A stretch of DNA of 64,000 nt from UBA12545 sp051024685 (lineage in GTDB: Bacteria; Bacillota; DSM-521; Neomoorellales; Neomoorellaceae). The number at the start of each line of letters is the position of its first letter. Position 1 is the first letter of the stretch. A program made the position numbers and the translations under genes. This document shows positions 50,817-60,109 of the stretch, piece after piece. The DNA lies in assembly GCA_051024685.1 (NCBI GenBank), contig JAZHPA010000001.1, positions 108,643 through 172,642 on the forward strand, given 5' to 3'. Below the pieces are notes generated by a model, which worked only from the letters and a program-made list of their open reading frames with translations, was not told the DNA's origin and did not search any database.

Positions 50817-53471
50817 TCAGAAGCCTCTGAGGGAACGCAGTCGACCCCGTAGGGCCTCCTCTTTATCTACAAGCTCCTCTTCTTTAGCCCTTTCCTTGGC
50901 CACTACTTCCACCGGCGCCTTAGCCACAAAATCCGGTTTTGAGAGCTTGCGGCGCACCTGCTCCAGCTCTTTTTGTACGGCAGCCAGCTCCTTTTCCAGC
51001 CGGGCTATTTCCTTCTGGAAATCCACCAGCCCCTCCAAAGGCAGGTAGATCTCTACTCCGCCGGTAACCGCCGTAGCCGCCTTAACCGGAGGTCGTTTCA
51101 GGGACGCCACTACCTCAACGGGTTCTACCCGGGCCAGGGCCGCCAGGTAGTCCCGGGCTTCTTCCAAAACCCGCCGCGTAGCGGAAGACTGAGCCACGAG
51201 CAGGACGCGAGCCTTGCGACCGGGAGTTACCCGCATTTCGCTGCGCAGATTGCGGATCGCTCGGATCACCTCGATAATCAGGGTCATGGCCCCTTCCGCT
51301 GCGGCATCGTAGAGTTCCGGCTGCGCCTGCGGCCAGGGGCTGACCATTATGCTGGGCCTGTTACCGGGCAGGTGGTGCCAAATTTCTTCGGTGATAAAGG
51401 GCATAAAGGGATGGAGCAGCTGTAGGCTAGTCCCCAGCACCTCTACCAGCACTTTCTGGGCCGTAGCTTTAGCCGCCAGGTCCTCACCATAGAGGCGGCT
51501 TTTGGCCAGTTCAATATACCAGTCGCAGAACTCCCCCCAGAAAAAGTCATAGATCAGCCGGGCTGCCTCTCCTATCTCGTAATCCTCCAAATTAGAGGTG
51601 ACCTGCTGCACTACACCCGCTAGGCGACTCAAAATCCAGCGGTCGGCCAGGGTATAGGGGGCTGCCTTCCGTTCCGGGTCGTAATCTTGCAGGTTCAACA
51701 AAACAAAACGAGCGGCGTTCCAGATCTTGTTGCAGAAGTTGCGGGTACTTTCCAGTCGTTCCGGGTGGAAACGCAGGTCGTTGCCCGGCGTATTGCCGGT
51801 GACCAGCATAAAGCGTAGAGTATCGGCCCCGTACTCGTCAATAACTTCCATGGGGTCCACACCGTTGCCCAGGGATTTGCTCATCTTGCGCCCCAGGGCG
51901 TCTAGAACCAGGCCGTGAATGAGGACCTCCCGGAAGGGAACTTCCTCCATGAATTCCAGGCCCATGAAGATCATGCGGGCCACCCAGAAAAAGATGATAT
52001 CCCGCCCGGTTACCAGCACCGAAGTCGGGTAATAAAGGTCCAGCTCCCGGGTCCTGTCGGGCCACCCCATGGTAGAGAAAGGCCACAGGGCAGAGCTGAA
52101 CCAGGTATCCAGCACATCGGGGTCTTGTTCCAGGGCCGTACTCCGGCAGGAAGGGCACTCTTCCGGGTCGGTGGTACTGCAGATAACCTCTCCGCATTGC
52201 TGGCAATACCAGACGGGGATGCGGTGACCCCACCATAGCTGGCGGGAAATACACCAGTCGCGGATATTCTCCAGCCAGTTAAGGTAAATCTTCGTAAAGC
52301 GTTCAGGTACGAAGCGCACACGCCCTTCCCGCGCAGCCCGGATGGCCGGTTCGGCCAGGGGCTTCATCCGTACGAACCACTGGGGCGAAACCAAAGGCTC
52401 AATAGTGGTATCACACCGGTAACAGTGGCCCACGGAGTGGGTATGCTCTTCTACTTTTACCAGGTAACCCATGCGTTCCAGGTCCCGCACTACCTGCTGG
52501 CGGCAGGCGTAGCGTTCCATACCGGCGTAAGGACCAGCTTCCTCGGTCATGGTAGCATCTTTGCCGATAACGGTAATGGAGGGCAGGCCATGCCTCTGGC
52601 CTACCTCAAAATCGTTAGGGTCATGGGCCGGAGTAATCTTCACCGCGCCGGTGCCAAAGTTCGGGTCCACATATTCATCGGCGATCACCGGTATTTCCCG
52701 GTTGACCAGGGGCAGGATCAGGGTCTTGCCAATGAATTGGCGGTAGCGCTCATCGTCCGGGTGAACGGCCACTGCCGTATCGCCCAGCATAGTTTCCGGC
52801 CGGGTAGTAGCCACGACAATGCCTCCCGGACCGTCTTTAAAGGGATAGCGGACATACCAGAGCTGCCCGGCCTCTTCCTGGTGCTCTACTTCGATGTCCG
52901 AAATAGTAGTTTGGCAGCGCGGGCACCAGTTGATGATATAATTACCGCGGTAAATCAGCCCTTTTTCGTACAGACGCACAAAAACCTCACGGACCGCCCG
53001 GGAACAACCCTCGTCCATCGTAAAACGTTCCCGGCTCCAGTCACAGGAAGCACCCAACCGTCTGAGCTGCTGGGTAATACGCGTGCCGTACTGCTCTTTC
53101 CAGGCCCATACCCGCTCCAGGAACTCCTCCCGGCCCAGATCATACTTGCTCAATCCCTCTTTGGCCAGCTCCTCCTCCACCCGGGCCTGGGTGGCAATTC
53201 CTGCGTGGTCGGTCCCCGGTATCCACAGCGTGGCATCTCCCCGCATGCGGTGCCAGCGGACAAGGATATCCTGGAGGGTGTTATCTAAAGCATGTCCCAG
53301 GTGCAGAGTTCCCGTGACGTTGGGCGGCGGCATCACTATACTAAAGGCGGGCCGCCCCGCCGGCCTCTCCACTGGCCCGCGGAAATAACCTTTCTTCTCC
53401 CACACGGGGTACCATTTCTGTTCAACTTCTTTAGGTGAATAGACAGAGGGCAATGTAAAAGCCGAAGGCAC
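50817..53471 (-). CDS. valS: valyl-tRNA synthetase
   Basis: A class I synthetase of 884 residues. The HIGH-type motif is PPNVTGTLHLGHALDNTLQD, editing-domain TTRPETMLGDTAVAVHPDDE is present, and KMSKSLGNGVDPMEV holds the KMSKS loop. The C-terminal coiled-coil tRNA arm (about 815-884) is rich in Glu/Lys (DFQKEIARLEKELAAVQKEL). The GTG start follows GGAGGAAG. It has its own promoter and a short leader with a terminator but no T-box. Confidence 0.98.
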   Translation of the reverse strand: MPSAFTLPSVYSPKEVEQKWYPVWEKKGYFRGPVERPAGRPAFSIVMPPPNVTGTLHLGHALDNTLQDILVRWHRMRGDATLWIPGTDHAGIATQARVEEELAKEGLSKYDLGREEFLERVWAWKEQYGTRITQQLRRLGASCDWSRERFTMDEGCSRAVREVFVRLYEKGLIYRGNYIINWCPRCQTTISDIEVEHQEEAGQLWYVRYPFKDGPGGIVVATTRPETMLGDTAVAVHPDDERYRQFIGKTLILPLVNREIPVIADEYVDPNFGTGAVKITPAHDPNDFEVGQRHGLPSITVIGKDATMTEEAGPYAGMERYACRQQVVRDLERMGYLVKVEEHTHSVGHCYRCDTTIEPLVSPQWFVRMKPLAEPAIRAAREGRVRFVPERFTKIYLNWLENIRDWCISRQLWWGHRIPVWYCQQCGEVICSTTDPEECPSCRSTALEQDPDVLDTWFSSALWPFSTMGWPDRTRELDLYYPTSVLVTGRDIIFFWVARMIFMGLEFMEEVPFREVLIHGLVLDALGRKMSKSLGNGVDPMEVIDEYGADTLRFMLVTGNTPGNDLRFHPERLESTRNFCNKIWNAARFVLLNLQDYDPERKAAPYTLADRWILSRLAGVVQQVTSNLEDYEIGEAARLIYDFFWGEFCDWYIELAKSRLYGEDLAAKATAQKVLVEVLGTSLQLLHPFMPFITEEIWHHLPGNRPSIMVSPWPQAQPELYDAAAEGAMTLIIEVIRAIRNLRSEMRVTPGRKARVLLVAQSSATRRVLEEARDYLAALARVEPVEVVASLKRPPVKAATAVTGGVEIYLPLEGLVDFQKEIARLEKELAAVQKELEQVRRKLSKPDFVAKAPVEVVAKERAKEEELVDKEEALRGRLRSLRGF

Positions 53472-53494
53472 ACCCGCTTCCTCCTTATGCTTTT

Positions 53495-53532
53495 AGAAAA
53501 AAACCCCTCATCCGCCCTTGCCGGACGAGGGA
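53495..53532 (-). terminator. leader terminator/attenuator upstream of valS
   Basis: On the minus strand CCCTCGTCCG, loop GCAAGGG and CGGATGAGGG form a 10-bp stem (one G-U pair) followed by GTTTTTTTC. It lies between the valS promoter and start codon, about 25 nt into the transcript, so it should attenuate valS rather than end an upstream unit. No AGGGTGGNACCGCG T-box motif is present. Confidence 0.8.
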
Positions 53533-53555
53533 ATTCTCTATACATATCCTGTAAT

Positions 53556-53585
53556 ATCTTACCGTTTCAAGCCAAGCTGTGTCAA
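53556..53585 (-). promoter_or_regulatory. valS promoter
   Basis: TTGACA (complement of 53580-53585), an 18-bp spacer and TAAGAT (complement of 53556-53561). Repeat copy D begins 13 bp upstream of the -35 element. Confidence 0.7.
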
Positions 53586-53597
53586 GGGCTGTCGTTC

Positions 53598-53866
53598 CTG
53601 ACGTATCCCCAGTTTTGATCCCAGGCCGGCTTGGCTTTCGCTCGCTCCAGAAACCCTCGCGGGCAGGACTTTTGCTCGGCCTCAAAGCTTAAGGCGGACT
53701 TCCCGGCCCAATCGGCGTCCTTGCCGATGGGCCGGTCTCGGACCTCCTATCTTCGACCCCGCCTCCGCTTTCGGCCAAAGCTTAAAGCCTGGGCTAGCTG
53801 CTCAGGTTTAGTCGCTCGCTTCCAAGCCCAAGCAGGCCTGCCCTGGAAAAAGTGGGGATAGCTCAG
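53598..53866 (+). repeat. MITE-like intergenic element, copy D (complete, with target duplication)
   Basis: A 269-bp element with left end CTGACGTATCCCCAGTTTT and right end (complemented) CTGAGCTATCCCCACTTTTT. Exact 9-bp direct repeats CTGTCGTTC flank it (53589-53597 and 53867-53875). Its interior (CTCGGCCTCAAAGCTTAAGG, CGGCCCAATCGGC) is shared closely with copy E and differs from copies A-C, defining two subfamilies with common ends. It lies between the lonA stop and the valS promoter. Confidence 0.82.
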
Positions 53867-53881
53867 CTGTCGTTCCTGGGG

Positions 53882-56278
53882 CTAGTTGCTCAATGCAGAA
53901 GATACCTGCCCGGCGGCCGCCGGCGCCTCACCGTAATCATCTTTTTCTTGCCGGACTTTTACCGCCGGGTGGCTTCGCTGGACCAGGGCCTCTTTTAGCA
54001 CTTCATCCATATGATCTACCAGCACGAACCTTAATTTTCGCTTCACCTGCGGAGGTATTTCTTCAAGATTTTTGGCGTTATCCCGGGGAAGTATAACGGT
54101 TTTAATCCCCGCCCGGTGGGCAGCCAAGATTTTTTCTTTTATACCTCCTACCGCCAGCACCCGTCCCCGCAGGGTTATCTCTCCCGTCATGGCCACGTCG
54201 CGCCGTACAGGGACACCCATCAAGGCTGAAGCCATGGCCGTAGCCATGGTTATACCGGCCGAAGGCCCGTCTTTAGGAATAGCTCCTTCCGGCACGTGGA
54301 TGTGAACATCATATTTTTCGTGAAAATCAGGAGCCAGCTCCAAATCTGCTGCCCGGGACCGCAGGTAGCTGAAACCGGCATAAGCCGATTCCTTCATGAC
54401 TTCGCCCAGTTTACCGGTTAGGGTCAGGTTGCCCTTCCCGTTTAAAACAGTGGCCTCGACATTGAGCACCTCGCCGCCCACTTCCGTCCACGCGAGCCCG
54501 CGGGCCACGCCTATGACTTCCGCCTCTTCGGCCAGAGTATGACGATAGCGGGGTATACCCAGGAAGGTATCCACATTTTGGGCCGTCACTTTTACCGCTT
54601 TTGCCTTCCCGCTGACAATGTCCCGGGCCGTCTTGCGACAAAGGGTGGCAATTTGGCGTTCCAGGTTGCGCACCCCGGCTTCCCGCGTATATTCCCGTAT
54701 AATGCGGCGAAGAGCATTCTCCGAAATAACCAGTTGATTTTCTTTCAACCCATGCTCCTTAATCTGCTTGGGCATAAGATGCAGTTGCGCTATTTTTACT
54801 TTCTCTTCTTCGGTATAGCCCGGTATGCGGATGACTTCCATCCGGTCCAGTAAGGGCCGGGGAATGGAATATTCCACATTGGCCGTGGTAATAAACATTA
54901 CCTTGGAAAGATCAAAGGGAGCCTCAATATAATGATCGCTAAACATATAGTTCTGTTCCGGGTCTAAGACTTCCAGGAGGGCGGACGACGGGTCTCCTCG
55001 GAAGTCGGCGCTCATCTTATCAATTTCATCCAGCAAAAAGACGGGGTTCTTGCTGCCCGCCTGCTTCATCCCCTGAATGATGCGTCCCGGGAGGGCGCCC
55101 ACATAGGTGCGCCGGTGACCGCGTATTTCCGCCTCATCCCGGACTCCACCCAGGGAAATGCGTACAAACCTGCGTTGCAAAGCCCGGGCGATGGACTTGG
55201 CCAGGGAAGTCTTGCCCACTCCCGGCGGCCCCACAAAGCATAAGATAGGCCCGCGCATCTTTTTGGCCAGCTTACGGATGGCCAGGTACTCCAGTATGCG
55301 CTCCTTCACTTCTTCCAGGCCGTAATGATCTTCATTCAGGATTTTTTCGGCCATGTTGATATCCAGACGATCCCTGGTCTCCTTTTGCCAGGGAAGAGCC
55401 AGCAACCAGTCCAAGTAGTTGCGCACCACGGTGGCTTCCGCGGCCATGGGAGGCATTTTCTCCAGGCGCTCTACTTCTTTGAGGGCCCGCTCCTCTATCT
55501 CCCTGGGAAGTTTTGCCCTAGCAATCCTTTCCCGCAGCTCTTCGACTTCGGCCAAGCGCTCGTCTTTTTCGCCCAGTTCCTTCTGGATAGCCTTAATCTG
55601 CTCCCGCAGGTAGTATTCCTTTTGCGTCTTCTCCATCTGCTTGCGGACGCGCAGATTGATCTTGCGTTCCAGCTCCAGGATTTCCTTTTCTCGGGCCAAT
55701 ATCTCGCACAGGAGCTCCAGGCGTTGGCGGATATCAACGGCCTCCAGGACAGCCTGCTTGTCAACCAGCTTGAGGGTCAAATGGGAGGCAATAACATCCG
55801 CCATCCTCCCCGGCTCTTCCAGGCTCACCACCGCCACCACAGTTTCCGGGGGGATTTTTTTCGACATCTTCACATAATGCTCAAATTCGTTAATGAGGGT
55901 GCGCATTAAGGCCTCGATCTCATTACTGGTGACGGTTTCGTCAGTATATTCCTCAACTTCTACGGCCAAATAGGGATCATAACCAAGGTAGCGGACGATT
56001 TTCCCCCGCCTCAGGCCCTCCACCAGGATCCTTATGGTTCCGCCGGGCAACTTCAACAACTGCTTAATCTCGGCCACTGTGCCGGTAGTATAGATATCTT
56101 CTTCTCCCGGCTCATCGGTCTGGGCTTCCTTTTGCATGGCCAGGAAAATGGCCCTGTCCCGGATCATAGCCGCTTCGATGGCATTAACCGAACGCTCGCG
56201 CCCCACATCCAGGTGGAGTACGGTATATGGAAAAACAATAACTCCCCGTAAGGGAAGCAAAGGAATAGTCCGCGTCAA
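53882..56278 (-). CDS. lon: ATP-dependent protease LonA
   Basis: A cytosolic AAA+ serine protease degrading misfolded and regulatory proteins. The 798 residues comprise an N-terminal LON domain (PLLPLRGVIVFPYTVLHLDV), an AAA+ module (Walker A FVGPPGVGKTSLAKSIA; FLLDEIDKMS) and a protease domain with the Ser-Lys dyad in VPEGAIPKDGPSAGITMATA and GGIKEKILAAHRAGIKTVIL. The TTG start follows GGAGGTG. It is downstream of lonB, as in B. subtilis (lonB-lonA). No promoter is certain in the 103-bp gap, although TATAAT is present. Confidence 0.97.
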   Translation of the reverse strand: MTRTIPLLPLRGVIVFPYTVLHLDVGRERSVNAIEAAMIRDRAIFLAMQKEAQTDEPGEEDIYTTGTVAEIKQLLKLPGGTIRILVEGLRRGKIVRYLGYDPYLAVEVEEYTDETVTSNEIEALMRTLINEFEHYVKMSKKIPPETVVAVVSLEEPGRMADVIASHLTLKLVDKQAVLEAVDIRQRLELLCEILAREKEILELERKINLRVRKQMEKTQKEYYLREQIKAIQKELGEKDERLAEVEELRERIARAKLPREIEERALKEVERLEKMPPMAAEATVVRNYLDWLLALPWQKETRDRLDINMAEKILNEDHYGLEEVKERILEYLAIRKLAKKMRGPILCFVGPPGVGKTSLAKSIARALQRRFVRISLGGVRDEAEIRGHRRTYVGALPGRIIQGMKQAGSKNPVFLLDEIDKMSADFRGDPSSALLEVLDPEQNYMFSDHYIEAPFDLSKVMFITTANVEYSIPRPLLDRMEVIRIPGYTEEEKVKIAQLHLMPKQIKEHGLKENQLVISENALRRIIREYTREAGVRNLERQIATLCRKTARDIVSGKAKAVKVTAQNVDTFLGIPRYRHTLAEEAEVIGVARGLAWTEVGGEVLNVEATVLNGKGNLTLTGKLGEVMKESAYAGFSYLRSRAADLELAPDFHEKYDVHIHVPEGAIPKDGPSAGITMATAMASALMGVPVRRDVAMTGEITLRGRVLAVGGIKEKILAAHRAGIKTVILPRDNAKNLEEIPPQVKRKLRFVLVDHMDEVLKEALVQRSHPAVKVRQEKDDYGEAPAAAGQVSSALSN

Positions 56279-56381
56279 ATTCTACACCTCCAACAGAGTT
56301 CCCCTATTTCTCCTCTCCAAGTCTTCATTATATTCTACGAGATATCGCCCCCCTCCGCAATAGGAAAAAAGCGGTGAACTT

Positions 56382-58088
56382 TTAAGGCCGCGGGAAAGGG
56401 GAAGCGCTTAAGACCTGGGGCCGGGAAGATAAACCTTCGCGGGCGCTGATTTTGGCTTCCTGGTACAGGGCATGCTCCAGCGCCTCCTGCACCCACCGCA
56501 CCGGCACCACCTGGATATCTTTAAACTTACGGAAGCTTTCCTGCCAGTTCTCCCAGGGTATCAAAACCTTCCGGACTCCGGCCAGGCGGGCAGCTTCCAC
56601 CTTAGCCACTATCCCGCCCACCGGCCTCACGGCCCCCCGTATGGATACCTCGCCGGTCATGGCCACCACATTGTCCACCGGTATTCCTGTGAAAGCAGAG
56701 TAGATGGCGGTGACCATGCTGATACCGGCCGACGGCCCGTCCACCGGTGTGCCGCCGGGAAAGTTAAGGTGAATGTCATAATCGAGGGGATCGAGGTTTA
56801 AGAGGGAACGCACCACGGTCAGGACGTTTTCCACCGAATTCCGGGCCATACTCTTTCTTTTGAGCCGGCGGCCGTCCTGGCTGCCCATCTCTTCCTCCTC
56901 AACCACGCCCGTTACCTTTACTTGGCCGCGGCGCTGACCTACAAAGTGGACACAAGCCTCCAACTCCACCAAGGTACCCATGTTGACCCCATACACCGCC
57001 AGCCCGTTAACCACTCCCACCTGGGGCTCCGGGGAAATGCGCGCCTCCTGTCTGGGGGCGTACTGTCCGCAGCTCACTACCCATTCTACGTCCTCCCTGG
57101 TGATTTGGGTGCGCCTCTCCGTCATAGCCAGGCCGGCGGCCAACTGGACCATATTGACGGCCTCTCTGCCGTTGGTAGCAAAGCGCTTAATAATCTCTAT
57201 TCCCTCTTCCTGCAGGGATAGGCCAATCTTGTGGGCCGCATTTCTGACGATAATGCCTATCTCCTCCGGCAGGAGAGGGCGAAAATAAATTTCCATGCAG
57301 CGGGACCGGATGGCGGCAGGAATTTCCTGGGGAAGCCGGGTGGTGGCCCCCACCAAGCGGAAGTCGGCAGGCAGGCCGTTCTTAAATATGTCGTGGATAT
57401 GACTGGGGATGTTGCTGTCCTCGGAGCTATAATAGGCGCTCTCCAGGAGTACCTTGCGGTCTTCCAGGACTTTGAGAAGTTTATTTATCTGGATGGGGTG
57501 TAATTCGCCGATCTCATCAATAAATAGAATCCCTCCATGGGCTTTGGTAACCGCTCCCGGCTTGGGTTGGGGAATTCCTGCCATGCCTAAAGGCCCTGCC
57601 CCCTGATAAATGGGATCGTGTACCGAGCCGATAAGGGGGTCGGCAATGCCCCGCTCGTCAAAACGGGAAGTGGCGCCATCCACTTCTACAAACTGGGCGT
57701 CCTCTTTGAAGGGCGATAAGGGGTTTTTCTTGGCCTCTTCCAGCACCAGCCTGGCCGCTGCCGTTTTGCCGACCCCCGGAGGCCCGTAGATAATGACGTG
57801 CTGAGGGTTGGGACCGCAAAGGGCGGCCCTGAGGGCCTTCAACCCTTCTTCCTGGCCGATGATTTCGCTAAAGGTGGACGGGCGCGTTTTTTCCGCCAGG
57901 GGTTGGGTTAAAGAAATCTGGCGCAGGCGCTGTAGTTTTTCCAGTTCCTTGCGGGATTCCTTTTCCAGCGCCGTGCGGTTGCCCGGCTGGTTCTTCAGGA
58001 GATTCCAGACATACATCCCGATGACTACCGCCAGGAAGACCTGTACAAAGGTCAGCATTCCGGCCAGGTTAAGATTGGCTTCCGGCAC
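56382..58088 (-). CDS. lonB: ATP-dependent protease LonB (sporulation type)
   Basis: A membrane-associated Lon paralogue; in Bacillus it is expressed in the forespore. The 568-residue protein lacks the LON substrate domain. It has an N-terminal hydrophobic segment (about 11-28, MLTFVQVFLAVVIGMYVW), an AAA+ module (IIYGPPGVGKTAAARLVLEE) and a protease domain with NFPGGTPVDGPSAGISMVTA and VGGIVAKVEAARLAGVRKVL. The GTG start follows AAGGAG. It is flanked by clpX and lonA. Confidence 0.93.
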   Translation of the reverse strand: MPEANLNLAGMLTFVQVFLAVVIGMYVWNLLKNQPGNRTALEKESRKELEKLQRLRQISLTQPLAEKTRPSTFSEIIGQEEGLKALRAALCGPNPQHVIIYGPPGVGKTAAARLVLEEAKKNPLSPFKEDAQFVEVDGATSRFDERGIADPLIGSVHDPIYQGAGPLGMAGIPQPKPGAVTKAHGGILFIDEIGELHPIQINKLLKVLEDRKVLLESAYYSSEDSNIPSHIHDIFKNGLPADFRLVGATTRLPQEIPAAIRSRCMEIYFRPLLPEEIGIIVRNAAHKIGLSLQEEGIEIIKRFATNGREAVNMVQLAAGLAMTERRTQITREDVEWVVSCGQYAPRQEARISPEPQVGVVNGLAVYGVNMGTLVELEACVHFVGQRRGQVKVTGVVEEEEMGSQDGRRLKRKSMARNSVENVLTVVRSLLNLDPLDYDIHLNFPGGTPVDGPSAGISMVTAIYSAFTGIPVDNVVAMTGEVSIRGAVRPVGGIVAKVEAARLAGVRKVLIPWENWQESFRKFKDIQVVPVRWVQEALEHALYQEAKISAREGLSSRPQVLSASPFPRP

Positions 58089-58161
58089 AACTCAAGCTCC
58101 TTTCCGGAGGGTTTCGTTTCTTAAGTTGTGCCAGAACCCCGGATTTTATCCATCAGGCCCG

Positions 58162-58202
58162 CAGACAAAATAAAAGGCGGTGACCCCGGGCTCCCGCCTT
58201 CT
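58162..58202 (-). terminator. terminator-like hairpin after clpX
   Basis: On the minus strand AAGGCGG and CCGCCTT pair around a loop of about 14 nt that contains a further GAGCCC/GGGGTC pairing possibility, followed by TTATTTTG. It lies 20 bp after the clpX stop. Confidence 0.65.
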
Positions 58203-58222
58203 TATCCTTTGGCCGTTTCTAT

Positions 58223-59485
58223 TTAAGCCGTCTCCTCCTTCTTTTTCTTGCGTTCTACCGTGGTGAGGAGAAGGGGCTCTTCCTTGCGCAGGATGACGTC
58301 CTTAGTAATAACACACTTGGTGACATTGCCGCGGGAAGGTATCTCGTACATGACGTCCAGCATGACCTCTTCCAAAATAGACCTCAAGCCCCGGGCACCG
58401 GTCTCCCGCTTGATGGCCTCCTTAGCAATGGCCACCAGGGCATCTTCTTTGAATTCCAAGGTGACGCCGTCCATTTCGAAGAGCTTCTGGTACTGCTTCA
58501 CCAGAGCATTGCGCGGCTCCGTTAGTACCCGTATAAGGGCCTCTTCATCCAGGGCGTCCAAAGTAACGAGAATGGGGAGCCTACCCACAAACTCGGGAAT
58601 CAAGCCATATTTGAGGAGATCTACCGGCATCACGTGCTTCAGGATCTCGCCGATGTTGACTTCGTTTTTCCCTTGAATTTGGGCTCCGAAGCCCATGGTC
58701 TTCTTGGATATGCGGTTCTTGATGATCTTATCCAAGCCCTCAAAGGCCCCACCGCAGATAAACAAGATGTTGGTGGTATCGATCTGGATGAACTCCTGGT
58801 GGGGGTGTTTGCGTCCTCCTTGCGGTGGCACGCTGGCCACCGTCCCTTCCAGGATCTTTAGCAAAGCCTGCTGCACGCCCTCCCCGGAAACATCGCGGGT
58901 AATGGAGGGGTTTTCCGATTTACGGGCGATTTTATCGATTTCGTCGATATAAACTATACCCTTTTCCGCCTTCTCTACGTCGTAGTCGGCCGCCTGGATG
59001 AGTTTCAGGAGTATATTTTCTACGTCTTCACCTACATACCCGGCCTCGGTGAGAGAAGTGGCGTCGGCAATGGCAAAGGGTACGTTGAGAATTTTAGCCA
59101 AGGTTTGAGCCAAGAGGGTCTTGCCGCTTCCGGTGGGACCGATCATGAGAATATTGCTCTTCTGGATTTCTACATCATCCAATTTGAGACCTAGATTAAC
59201 CCTCTTATAGTGATTATACACCGCTACCGACAACGCCTTCTTGGCCTGGTCTTGCCCTATCACATACTCATCGAGGATTTCCCTGATTTCCTTGGGCTTG
59301 GGAATCTCTCCTAGTTCCAGGCTTAGATCTTCGTTCAGTTCTTCTTCGATAATTTCATTGCACAGCTCAATACATTCGTCGCAGATATAAACCCCGGGTC
59401 CCGCCACCAGCTTTTTAACCTGGTCCTGCAGCTTGCCGCAGAAAGAACACTTCAGTTGTCCCTTATCGTCGGTATACTTATACAT
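58223..59485 (-). CDS. clpX: ClpXP unfoldase subunit ClpX
   Basis: An AAA+ unfoldase that feeds substrates to ClpP. The 420-residue protein has an N-terminal four-cysteine zinc domain (LKCSFCGKLQDQVKKLVAGP then YICDECIELC), Walker A LMIGPTGSGKTLLAQTLAKI, Walker B GIVYIDEIDKIARK, and the sensor region ARGLRSILEEVMLDVMYEIP. It has GAGGTGAAC before ATG and is 24 bp downstream of clpP. Confidence 0.98.
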   Translation of the reverse strand: MYKYTDDKGQLKCSFCGKLQDQVKKLVAGPGVYICDECIELCNEIIEEELNEDLSLELGEIPKPKEIREILDEYVIGQDQAKKALSVAVYNHYKRVNLGLKLDDVEIQKSNILMIGPTGSGKTLLAQTLAKILNVPFAIADATSLTEAGYVGEDVENILLKLIQAADYDVEKAEKGIVYIDEIDKIARKSENPSITRDVSGEGVQQALLKILEGTVASVPPQGGRKHPHQEFIQIDTTNILFICGGAFEGLDKIIKNRISKKTMGFGAQIQGKNEVNIGEILKHVMPVDLLKYGLIPEFVGRLPILVTLDALDEEALIRVLTEPRNALVKQYQKLFEMDGVTLEFKEDALVAIAKEAIKRETGARGLRSILEEVMLDVMYEIPSRGNVTKCVITKDVILRKEEPLLLTTVERKKKKEETA

Positions 59486-59509
59486 ATAAAGTTCACCTCG
59501 CTGTCGTCC

Positions 59510-60109
59510 CTATTTGGCGAGCAGCACGCGTCTGGTGATTACCTCGTCAATAAGACCGTACTCCTTGGCTTCCAAGGCTGACATAAAATGATCCCGGTCC
59601 GTATCCCTCGCTATAACCTCCACGGATTTCCCCGTAATCTCACTCAGAATTTGGTTCAGTTGGTCCCTTATCTTCATAATACGCTTGGCGTGGATCTCAA
59701 TATCAACCGCCTGACCCTGGGTGCCTCCCATGGGCTGGTGGATCATGATTTCACTATGGGGCAGGGCATACCGTTTTCCCTTGGCCCCTGCCGCCAGGAG
59801 GAAAGCGCCCATGCTGGCCGCTAGCCCCACACAAATAGTTGATACATCGGGCCGAATATACTGCATGGTATCAAAAATAGCCATGCCTGCCGTAATAGAA
59901 CCCCCTGGACTGTTGATGTAAAGGTGAATATCCTTGTCGGGATCCTCGGCCTCCAAAAAGAGCATCTGAGCGATAACCAGATTGGCCACATGATCATCTA
60001 TGGGGCTACCTAAAAAAATAATGCGGTCTTTTAGCAGCCGGGAATAAATATCATAGGCCCGCTCACCCCTATTGGTCTGCTCCACTACTATCGGCACCAG
60101 AACGGACAT
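59510..60109 (-). CDS. clpP: ClpP protease proteolytic subunit
   Basis: The tetradecameric serine peptidase of ClpXP. The roughly 199-residue protein starts MSVLVPIVVEQTNRGERAYD. Catalytic Ser is in CVGLAASMGAFLLAAGAKGK, His in IMIHQPMGGTQGQ and Asp in ARDTDRDHFMSA. The ATG at 60109 follows GGAGG at an 11-nt spacing; a GTG four codons upstream lies inside that ribosome site. The start overlaps the tig 3' end by 41 bp. Confidence 0.97.
   Translation of the reverse strand: MSVLVPIVVEQTNRGERAYDIYSRLLKDRIIFLGSPIDDHVANLVIAQMLFLEAEDPDKDIHLYINSPGGSITAGMAIFDTMQYIRPDVSTICVGLAASMGAFLLAAGAKGKRYALPHSEIMIHQPMGGTQGQAVDIEIHAKRIMKIRDQLNQILSEITGKSVEVIARDTDRDHFMSALEAKEYGLIDEVITRRVLLAK

Noticed and set aside
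53472..53590. T-box riboswitch upstream of valS
   Set aside because: The leader is too short and has no AGGGTGGNACCGCG or specifier-loop elements; only a terminator is present.
53631..53861. Open frame inside repeat copy D (similar start in copy E at 63094)
   Set aside because: The frames diverge and shift between copies, and copies A-C lack them, so the repeat is treated as non-coding.
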